From Psococerastis gibbosa (lineage: Eukaryota; Arthropoda; Insecta; Psocodea; Psocidae), in NCBI GenBank assembly GCA_963971405.1, contig OZ020487.1:26149371-26213370 (forward strand): 64,000 nucleotides of DNA, read 5' to 3'. This document shows, one piece after another, positions 43,837 through 55,800 of this stretch. A program made the position numbers and the translations under genes. The stretch's first letter is position 1. Every line of letters begins with the position of its first letter. Below the pieces are notes generated by a model. The model did no database searches, had not been told where the DNA came from, and saw only the letters and a program-made list of their open reading frames with translations.

Positions 43837-46800
43837 CTGAACAGAACAGTAGAAAACACCTTTGTATTAAATACCATGGCAGAGATGGAAATATGGGGAG
43901 CATTTTGCCTCATTCGTCCGCCAGGAGCGCTGTTAATCTCAGCATTTTGGACATAAATGAATCATTGAGTTTCATCCCATGCTCTGGGCGGTTAAGCAGA
44001 TCACAAAATAATAATTCTTACAGTATGTTAGCATTATTTATTAAACTGAAAAATATATTTGAACTTACAATGGAAGCGCATGGAGATTTTCTGTAAGAGA
44101 CTCAGAGCTGGAAGAAGTGGCCCCCATATCCTCAACTGTTTCGGTATCATTGGGTTCCACAGAGTCTTCATCTATGCCCAGTGGCTCTTCTTCCTTCCCA
44201 TCAAGCACGTCAACGGACACTGATGCAGTGAATTCCATTGTCTCGTGTTCCAAAATGGTAGCAAGTTCATTATTGCTGCCGTTCAGTTTTCCCTGTAGAA
44301 AACAAAATAGTACCAACAATTATAAATAAATCATTAAATTAATTCTTTTAAATATTAAGTATAAGTACATTATATATTGTAATACGACATAGTAGTGTTT
44401 ACAGATAAGGGTAGCTTTAAGAATGGGTATAGCTTATTGGGCGCGAAAACGGCTCGTAGTAAAGCATAAAACTGCTGCTTCCCCCCAAAGTTTGGGAGTA
44501 CATCATCCTCTAATTCATCAAAACCATTATCAATACAAAGTAATGAGGTTCAGCAACAATGCTGGGGCTATTAAAAGCATTAAACAAGCTGTGGTTTTGT
44601 CAAAAATGAAAGAAGTCTTCTCTGATCTCAAGGGATGTTTAATAAGCTCTCCAATGTAGCCCCGCCTGATTGGGCTCAAAATAGACCCTCAGTGGTCCCC
44701 AGTTAGTAAAGCGGATTCTAATCACAATGTCTATAGATAAAACTAACGAACTTTGAGGAACTTAGTAGACATTTTATCATCATTTTATAGTATTGCAATA
44801 TAAAATAATACTACCCAATTCAGGATTACAAATATTTGGGAAAATAAAGCATTTGGAAAAAATAATTTTCCACGGATGGTCGTAGCTGTAGTTTATATAC
44901 TAATACTAATTAACAGCAAGTTAGAAGGGGGGAAATTATGGTACTTTCAAAATTTGGTTGTACAAGGGACTATTTATGTCAATTGCGATATTTATAGACT
45001 ACAATCAAGAAACAAAATGCCACGCCATACATCCGTGGACATATGAATTTGGGAGTAATTTAAAAGAAACTCTTTAGGGTTAGTTATTGAAAATGGAAAG
45101 GGGAAAACAGGGCTCTAGCGTCTACTTAGAAAAAACGACTCACCATAGCGCTACTACGCGCGACAAGACGCTTGAGGGCGCGGTACCGCTGGTACAGCGG
45201 TCTCGCAAGATCTCTGTCTTTAGGATCAACTGGCCTCCCGTAAGTGTTTTCTAAGCCCAGCAAGGCCTTTTGAACTGCCAGTTTCTCTTCAACCAGTTGC
45301 TCTACAGACATCTCAGATATCTCGTTATTTCGGCCACCACATGACCTCTTGTCTTGCAATTTCTGAAATTTTCATGCCCACATATTAAATGAAATGTGAT
45401 TGTCTAAAAGGGGCGATTAGATAGATACACAGAGGAAAGTGTAATTTAAATCAAACAGCCACAATTATAATGAAAATATATACCCGCCAAACGTACAGTA
45501 GCCCAAAATAATTATGTTGTAATCGGGTTAAATTAAAAGTATCTTAATCTAATTTACGAAAGCGATCCCAGAAGGTGATAAGACCACTTTTAATATTTTA
45601 AATATAATCAGTGTGTGTGTGTCGTTAGGAACAATCCCTAACGACATTTCACAACATAGTTATTTTTGAATCCAACATGTAAGTTGTAATAATAATAAGA
45701 ATAATAATTCGTGTATTTTTTTTTTTAAACACTTAACATTTCTACAGATATTGTTGGCCCCCTTAATCTTTAGGTGCGCGGGGTTGTATTTACGATGTCC
45801 GTACCGTATATTCCCGATATGAGCTACGTTGTTATGTGAGGTTATATCATGTTAAAATACCTTCCTAGCTGTAGCTGCTGCACATGAATTCTTTCAAGTT
45901 TCAGGATTAAGATTTTCAATGTTTTTAATGACACTGACGAAATAGTGGTCAGTGTCATAAATAATTAATATGCAACTTATGAACCATTTCTTTCAAATAT
46001 TGTAGAACTGAATCGACATACTTGCAGCTTATTTAATCCAGGTTTTTCATGAGTAATAAATTCATAACTCTGATTTCTAGGTGCAGCAACCGAATACTAT
46101 ACCTTATATACTGTATATGTACTATACATGTGTGTTTACTGGCACTATTCTACTTCCTGTTTAGATACATACCGATCCTGTTTTCTCTAACAATGAATTA
46201 ATATTTTTAAAGGACTTTCGGTCAATTACCGTACTATTAGATTAAAACTTAACCTGTTCCAACTATGTACCTTTTGAGCGTCTTGCACGGCTTCACCCAT
46301 TGTTTTATTGCTTTTTGAGTTTGGCTTGGAGGAAAGTCCAGAGCACGGCGAGGAAGACCGCGGTCTTTCTTCTTCATCATCTGCAATTTCACTGGAAGAT
46401 GTTGACACGTCAGGATACCCCTCTTTTATTTCTGCAAATTACAATTTATCGGGTTATGGGTGCGTGCGAAGTCCGTAGGTAGGTAGGCCGTCAATTATTA
46501 AATTACTATAACTAATGAGGAACAAGAAGGGATACTGGCGTCAGCAATCATTATTATCGCTCATTTCTGCCCCAGTATGGTCATTGATAATTAACCTACC
46601 ATACACATATGGTACTAACTTTGAATGCACTCTTAGTGAAATTGTTTTAAATGCAGTACAAATGTGACAAGATTACTAGAAGAAGATCATCTCCCTCCCC
46701 TTTGGGCTGCTAAGAGTATTCTTGCTAGAGTGAATTGATACTGACAAGAGAGGACGCGGACATTGTCTCTTTCTTAGGGATCGAACTTCGACCTATAAGG

Positions 46801-49800
46801 TTTTATAGTCCAGTTCCCTATACCAACCAATCGGGATAGTTAAGCACAACAAAACCCAGAAGTAAAATCAGTAAATCAGAACTCACCACTCAGCTGAGAT
46901 TTCAGTCGGGACAAATCATAGCACAGACGCTTGATGTCTTTATTTGCCATTTTATCAGCTTTCGATGGCTTGTACCCAAATTCAATACGAAAGCCTTCTT
47001 CAAAGCGCTTTAACTGACGCTTAGTGCTGAAAACAAAATTTCAAAATAATTATTTCTCAAACCTATTTTTATGCCATATTCTACAAACTTGAAAACCTTG
47101 GCAATTTTATAAAAACCCATGCCACTTAAAATTTCGTAAGCTAACCTGCTAATTTGTTTGGCAAGCTTTCGCTGTTGCTTGTCCTGCAGACTGTTGCTGG
47201 CGATGTGGGTTTGAGGTGGAGATGGAGGCAAGTTCGGATCCAGGTAGGTCAGTCGCATCACCAGCGAGTTTCGGGGAGAAATCAGAGCCTCTACAGCTGG
47301 ACTCTCAGGTTCATCCTGAAATTATTCAGACTTTTGAATACTTCTTGAAAGGACAAATTGCGTAATTTTGGGTTTCATCAAATTAAAAGAATTTAATTTA
47401 ATAATATTGTTAGGCCTAATAGCTTCTCAAAATTTTAATGATTGCGAACAATGGTCACATTATATCAGGGTAAATGAATTAGCAAGTAGGCTAGTATGAT
47501 TTTGTGTTCTGAAATAGGAAATAAAATGACTATGGAAAAGTCGATGGTAAATTAATATTGCTGTAAAGATGAAATTAAAGTACGAGTAAACTGCGTGAGC
47601 GATGTGGGAGAGTGTACGGAAGTTTTTTCGCCTTTGCTATATTGATCACTTATACGTGGGTCAATTTTATTGTTTTCAATTCGGAGTAGTTTCCAGTTGC
47701 TACCTCCTATGCTAATTAGTATCGTTAGATACAATTAAGTTGTCACTTACATCGGGAGATAGAATATTCAATCTGCTCGTCAGAGGTTCTTCACCCTCAA
47801 TTTGGCGACACAACGAAGAAACATCAAGCTTGGGCTGACTGGGGGACGGAGAACGCCGCTCAGGGGGCGGAGCACGCCGCGTCACCTTACGACGGCGATG
47901 TCCGCTGGAGCACCGCCCTCGGGAGAACCTCTCCGAACTGCGGCGAGCCTCTAGTTCTTCTGGACAGGGGTTCAACTCACGGAGAGGTCTTTCTGCCGCA
48001 GGTGATCCTGAAGTAGTCGTCACGGCATTGTTGCTGTTTAAACATGTGCCATTGGGAAATGACGAAACCAGAACTCCTAGCTCTTCGTGGCTCCATACTC
48101 GACGGACATTTGCATCTGTTTTAACTTCAGGTCGCTCCTCTGAGCTTGAGCGAATAACCTTAAAAACAAAGAACACCGTTATGATTAATCTCCTGTATAT
48201 AAAGTATAAAATGCATACGCCATGCACTATTTTGTACGTTGCACTATATTCAAAGTATAAATATCAAATGGAGAAGTCGCGAAGCAACAAATATACGTCT
48301 GCATCGCTTAAATGACAATAGGCATAAAAAATTAGTCGCCTAGGTAACGTAGCTCTATTTGTTACAAATGCGTGCAGCGATTACATAATATTGTAATATT
48401 GTTATTGTGCTGGTGAGCCTAACAATGGGTATGTTTCTCTTGTTTCACTAATGATCATATCCTATGGTACCAAGGTCAGAAATCTCAATATGAATTTGTC
48501 GGTTAAGCTATTGTTACAGTTTTCAGTTGCCCATCTCTCAACTATGCGACTAGATATATCTTATCTATTTTATTTTTTATTAATTTGTATAAAAAGGTTA
48601 AGTCGCATACAATCAATTCAATGAATGTATCCAAATAACCTCACTAAGCCACCTAATAGGTACTTATGTCGAGTTGCGACACGTCTCCGACCGCAAGATG
48701 TGTAGATGCACAAGTACAAGCAAGCTACCAGCTTGCCACCGAAGTCGATTTAACAGCGTAACTTGAGCAAATACGATATCACTACATTATCGAGACAAAA
48801 AAACGTCAAATTTTTCTGCTGGCAATGTAAGGCGCCCATTCCACATACGTCAATCGTCAATGAAAAATTGAAAAATTACGTCAAAATGATGAAAATTGAC
48901 GTGGTAGCAGAATTTTTAGTATGTCTTTAATGTCTGCTAAAACGTCATTTTTCATTGACGATTGACGCATGTGGAATGGGCGCCTAAGGACTGCCAAACC
49001 ACAGCAAAAAGCCACAATAACCTTGGTCTCCATGTTGAGGGAGCCTCCACTGTCCAATCTCTCCTTTCGTTTCCGCGGTTTTAAGACGATCTCTGTGGTC
49101 GCAGAGGCTGCGAGCTCGATACGGACCTCCTTGAGCGGGTGTCCATGGGCGCAGTCCTTGCGGAGACAGACGGCCAGGTCCATCCCGCCACTGGTGTTCT
49201 CCTTTTCCCCCTCAGACTCCTTTTTCTTCCTCCCCATTAGGATACTGCCTGTTATGATGCGCTTTACTCTTGACAGGCGAGACTCCTGCAACCAAATTAA
49301 AATACAGTTCAGAGGTGACCATATGTCGGTAGCGAAAAGTTTACATAAGGCGCGGTTTCCACCGACCGGCTAGGGCTAAATACAAATACGGTGACGTGGT
49401 AGCAAACATTCAAGACTTAGGCGGGGTTTCCACCGACCTCGCATTGCAGAATGCAAATGACATTGACGGAAATGCCATAGTGAAATTGATCAATTATCAT
49501 AGAGTAAAATCACAGACAAACTAACTAAAATTAAAAAATGGCGTCATGGGATGTGTTAATTACAAACATTTTAATAGATTTATATAAAAAGAAAAACAAA
49601 CATTTCCGTCAATGTCATTTGCATTCTGCAATGCGAGGTCGATGGAAACCCCGCCTAAGTCTTGAATGTCTGTTACCACGTCACCGTATTTGTATTAAGC
49701 CCTAGCCGGTCGGTGGAAACCGCGCCTTAGAAAAGGTTTCGTTTCAACTCCCCATTGATAAATTTTCATAGTACTCTGAATATCTGAGTGTCAATATTTT

Positions 49801-52800
49801 TTGGTTAAATTTTCTTAATTTGCAGGTTCTTTAGTAACGAGTTGAAACGTAATACGCACTCATAAATGGCACACAGTTCTTACTGGAAGAATGCAGAATT
49901 TAAATTCCTGCATACAAGAAGACATTTTTTCTCTGGAAAAGTATGGTCAACGTTGAACTAGCTGAATTAACAGTGTCTACTATTTCCGTCCCTCCATCAC
50001 GGAAAAAAATACATTGCTGCTCTATTCACTTTATGTTTACACTGGCATAAATAGTGCCCAGGGGTATGCAGTAAACGTAGGAGTGAGGATGACACGACAT
50101 GAGTAATTTGTGGCCGGCAAGTGAACTGCACATCATACACGTTTTGAAAGCGAGGAATTCAGTAAATAGTAATAGCGTGGGCGCCAAGACTTGGCTCTAA
50201 TTTTAATTCTGGCTTTCTAATGGGCCACAGCAAACAACTAAACACATTTCCACCTTAGGCCTTCTTTTTGAAACTGACGCATTTTTAAATTTAGGTAAAT
50301 CCGTACCATGTGACAAGAAGCCTATAATATTAATGCAATGACTTGTGCTCAAAGAATAGGTTAAGTTGACTATGAAGGTTTGTTGCTTCTAACTTACGGG
50401 TTGAGCAGAATTTTTTTATCCCTAAACCTGTGTTAACTGCAGTGTAAACAACCTGCTACAAAACATAAATTTTAATTTCGTAACTTCCATTCATGGCGAA
50501 AATTTTTATTTTGTAATTTGCCATACATAAGTAAACTAGGCTAATTCAAAATGAAGATGAAAAACAACACTAATGGCAATGTAACTAATACTAGTACTAT
50601 ATCATGATTGTAATAAAATGAATAATGTTTAAACTGTACTCTGTAGGGTGTATCCCGCTCTATGAAGGCATGGGAGCCCTAATTGTATTTTTGTCTAATT
50701 ATTGTATTTGTTGGAAATAAAGAATTGTTATTATTATTATTATTATTATAACATCAACATATGCCCCCTTATAAATAATAAATAAAATACTTAGGCAGTT
50801 TACAAATTAAAAGAGGGAAACTTGACTTGCCGCTGTTTGCATTCCACCTCATATGTTACACACAACGCAAATTAGAGTAACTCGTCGATTGACTTCAGCA
50901 AGGCCGTGCCCAGGTTTTTATTTCGGGGGGGGGGGGGGGCAAAAAAATGTTACGTAATTTATTAATGAATTAATGGATGAATTCTTCAAACAATACAGGT
51001 TTACATAAAATAATTTATTTCGGGGGGGTGGCGGTCCGGACCCCTTGGACCACCCCCCTGGGCACGGCCATGGGCAAAAACAAACTTAGGTCATCTTTTA
51101 TGCAAGAAGTAATTGTAATTGATTGTATCTTTTATTTTATTGCAGCCCATACAGTACTTCAATAAATATGTTACTCATCAGTTTTCAAAAATCTGTTTAC
51201 AATCCAATATACATCAAAATATTATCCAACGCATTTTAGCGAATATCTTCAAACAGACGAAAAACAAGTTACCCTCGTCGATTTACTTTAGTGCAAAAAG
51301 ATAACTTTTATGCCAGAAGTATGATGGAAGTAATTGATTTTATATTTTATTGTAAATTGTAGTCCATATATTTTTCCATAAATATGTCTCTTTTTTCCTC
51401 GCTTTTGTTCCTAGGTCCATGAAATATGTAGGCTAATAACGGACTCATCGGTTTTCAAAAATCTGTTTACAATAAAATTTATCAAAATATTTCATTTTCG
51501 TCAATCTCTTGAAACTGACTAAAAACCAAGTTACCCTAGTTTGCACTTGTATGGCAGAAATATGCTAACATTTTGCATGCATTGAACGAACTTAAATATT
51601 CACCTCCAATGGTTAACTCTTGTAAAATATTGATGGTGCCTGTCCAATGGCCGAAATAGCACTCTCTAATAGTCTCTAATTAGCCTTGGCTTGCAATACT
51701 TCCATCACAGTTCACAACAAACTGAATGTATCAGACAGAGATATTATACTAAATAACTTATTATCATGACGCTATCTCGAGGCGACAAGTACTCGTAGGT
51801 GAGCCCGGCTTGCTGTTCTTTTCGGCAGACAAGCACGCTATAATACACACCGCAGTTATAGTTTCATTGTTTTATCTAAAAATAAGTTAACCTCAAGACC
51901 CAAGCATTGTCTCTTGTATTGTAAGAGAAGGCAAATATCGCGTACAACAGAATATTCCAAGAATTAAAGAGTGAGTGTTGATTATCTTGTAGATAATGTA
52001 AATTAAAATTTTAATGTTGATTTATGCTTAAGGAGAAGAGTCTTGCGTAGTTTTAACATAGTTTGTTTTTCCAACGCCTGCTTTCAGCATTTCTGCTTTA
52101 AGCAACCCTGTCAGCTTGCCGGGGGAGTGAGTCTGTTTATTTACACTTGAGGCACCCTATGGGTATCACAGAAGGGGAGTTGACTGACAGGGTGGACCTC
52201 CTAATTACAGTGGATTCAGAACCACTTGGGGAACTTAGTAAAGTCACACGATTAATGCGGAGGTGACCAGGACTCGACACGCACTCAGACTGACTGGTAT
52301 AGCCTCAGCGCGTTATCATGTCCCACCATGTTCCCCTGCCAACGCTGTGCACAGTACCAAGTTTTGCCACAGATTGGAACAGGCTCTGTTCTGGTGGATT
52401 CAACTTGGTATGGCCGTTGGCTAATTCGTTTTAACATAGTGGTAAGGAGGTTTAAGATAAAGTAACAATTCCCTTGTGCCACCTAGTCATCTAGTGTCCT
52501 AATCAGATGAGAGGAAGAAGAGATTCTTACAGAATGATGCGTCAAAGTGTTGCTGGCGTCTTAGAAGAAACATACGAGTGGGCCAAAGAAATAGAAACAC
52601 TGGAAATGTTACAGCACACGAATCGATTATTTATGAAACCAGTCATGTCCTCAAACACAAATTTTTTCAGGAGATGAAAATCCGTTCAGTTTCTTTAGTA
52701 CGGCTATGATGTTTTTCCCTTTAGACTCACCTAGTTTCTGTTCATGAGCCGCATATAATGAGCTATTTAGCATCGTTAATGATAGTTTTTTCTAACCTAG

Positions 52801-55800
52801 GGAGAGCTTTAAAGTTAGTGGACTTGACTGCTTTCAAAAATTAATACGCAACAATTTACGTTTTACAAACTTTAATGCTTTTCAAGTAGACATTAGGTCA
52901 CAAATAAGACATTAAGTCATCCCAGACTTAGTTTTTTACGAGTTTTATTCTCTTTCCCTCGTAGGCCACTTCAAAATCTTGGCAAAAAAAATTCCCTTCA
53001 GGAACGTGACTTGTCAATTTTCCCAAATCTTCAACTTTACTCTGAGAATTGGCACTTAATACTTTTTTAATTAACGCGAAATCTCGATCGCAGGGAAGAA
53101 AAGAGTCGCCGCGAATAGGTAGATGGCATGATAGTAAATTTTGTCAAATCTGTCAAATTTTGTCAAAAAAGAGTCTGTTAAGAGTGTACACAGCCCGTAG
53201 AAAATTGGCAGCCCGAAAGAACAAACTTCGTTTGCACCCTTCTGGACAAAGTGTTCGTGGTATAAATTAGGCCTAATGGTAGCAGTGCCATCTCCCATGT
53301 TGTGAATCCCAAAAGGAAAGACAGAGAGCTGCCTTAAATAATAAGTCTCTTGTACTGGAACAGTAGGCAGTCAAATATTTTGCGTGTAGTCAAAGACAAG
53401 GGCTGTTTTAGTTTTGCCATGTTTAATAATTTCACACAGGTTTTAATTATGAAACCAGTTAAGTCCCGGACATGACTGGTTTCAAAAATTAATGAAATAT
53501 TCAAAGCGATTCCATCGCATTAGTTAGAGTGGGACTTCACTGGTTCCACAACTCAACGATGCATCTTGCCACAAAGAACATACAAATAACAAAAAATAAA
53601 AATGTCGAAAAGTGTCACTTAACTGGTTTCATAAATAATAGATTCACATATTCACACATATATTTCAGGTTTTTTCCTAAATAATGAGACATTGCGTAGT
53701 TTTGTGACGAAGCAATGATTAGTTATCAGCATGTAGCCTTCAGAAGTGCGTAGCTAAAACAAGAATCCCCTATATAGCCTATTCAGATGAGAGAGAATTG
53801 AGGTTCTTTCAAAATCATGCCCCCCTTTACTGCAGGCGTCTTAGAAGGAACATAACACAGCAAAATGTTACACGTAAACGTTCCACGTAACATTTTGCTA
53901 CGTGTACTGTACCTAGGCCTAGATGAGTTTTTCCTAAATAATGGAATACTGCGCAGTTTTGTTATGAAACACGACTATCTACCATCGCGTAGCCTTCAGA
54001 AGCGCTCAAATTGAACAATCTTTCCATTTTTACAAAATAAGGACGAAAAGTTCCGAGAACTGGATATGGCATTACATGCAAATATCCACATTTAATCAAT
54101 CGAGCTGAAACCGATAACATTTTATCTTATAAATAAATAGTAAATAATTTTTTGTTCTACAGTATTACCTAGCGGAGTAGGACTACGAAGCCCTCTCTTA
54201 CACTCCAACTCGAAGGATTTGTCCTTGTCTTTTGTCTTAAGGAATTTACAAGGTAACATGCCTGTTCAGTAAAAAAAAAAAAAAAAAAATAGAAGATAGC
54301 GTAAACATGTCATAATAAGACCCCGAAACAAAACGCTTTATAGGCCACATCTATCACCAGTGGCATTTGGATAATGTGTAGAGCAATAAAATTAATCAAA
54401 TTTGCACGATTTCCACATAAATATACATATTATTAAAAGTTAAAAATTAGTTTGAGCTGTTTCGGTGTTACACCATCATCAGACTAACATTGGATTCGTA
54501 ATGCATTTGGATAATAATATACTATGTAATTCCTAATGGATAACAATTAAAGCTACATTATTATAGTAAAATATGTCTCATGTTTCAGCGTTTTGCTTGT
54601 GGGCTTTAATGCGAGAAAATGTTGAATATTATCAATCACTTCCAATAATCTAATCTACGTTTAACGCATACAAAAAAAATGCAGGCCTACTGTTGGTTAC
54701 GAAAGGCACAGAGGGTGGTACTCATCAGGGTAATCTACATCGGTCCTTATCTCTTTTAGTTGGCTTATGGGTAACGGACGAGCCGTAAGGTATGTAATTC
54801 TATTCAATTGTCTTTGGTCCCTAATCCCTAATTACCTCCATTTCGGTGAGAAGAGCAAAATGGATGGGTCACCTGATCAGACAGGAAGGACTCTTAACCA
54901 CCATAATAGAAGGCACAATCAAAGGCACCAATGCAAGAGGGCGATCAAAGAAGGCGTACGCAGAAGACCCCAAGAAAGATATGAGATGCGGAACCTACTT
55001 GGAACTCAAGACAACAGCCCAAGACAGGGAGGAGTGGAGAAGGAGGTGGAAAGATTTGCTGCAAACCAATCGCTTGATTGCAACTACAGAAGAAAGAAGA
55101 AGAAGAAGTCTTTGGTGATAGTGCTGGGGCTTATCCTTAAGAGGAATCTGGCCGTACACATTGGTCACCCCTGGACCACCCCAAGTTAGGTTGCTTTATA
55201 TTTTTTATTTCAGTTCTTTATTTAAGTTATAAACATTTGTTTATTTAAACATACGATTATTATTAGCAATAATGGTGACTAGAATAAAGACAAATTGCCT
55301 TTTTCGAGTCAAAGGGAAGTAACTAAAAAAAAAAAAAAATGAGTGTTTGGTAGTTTGGTATCAAAAAAGCAGAAAAAAAATTCTTCGTCGAATGAAACAG
55401 AAGTAAATCAGAGATAAAAATCTGGATTCAAATTAAATGAGTTAATTCTCTTTCTGATCAACAAAATCCCCACATGTTACGCTACTTGGTATAGAAGTAA
55501 CTCCACTTCCTTCCCTACGGCCCGATTTATATGGCTACAGCAGCCTGCTCCAAACGGAAGCAACTCGAGCTCCGTTATTCATTTTATTAAAAAAAAAAAA
55601 AAAAAAAAAAAAACTGTTTTGCAATTTACTCGAAACTAAAAGTTTTGAGTTACTTCCCTTTGACTAGGAAAAGGCGACGATTAAAAATAATTATTACTTC
55701 ACTATTCACGGACACATTAACAACAAAACAAAAATGAAACCCCCTTTATAATAGGGTGTATGAAATTAAAAATAGTTTTCTATTAATTGAGTAGACCACA

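Noticed and set aside
45600..45655. Hairpin CGTTAGGAACAATCCCTAACG as a regulatory RNA
   Set aside because: A short 9-base stem within an intron, with no repeat or conserved context; likely chance.
48881..49291. 136-codon minus-strand open frame
   Set aside because: It runs past the FAM13 donor into the MITE at 48831; the exon was cut at 49022, where the frame joins the next exon.
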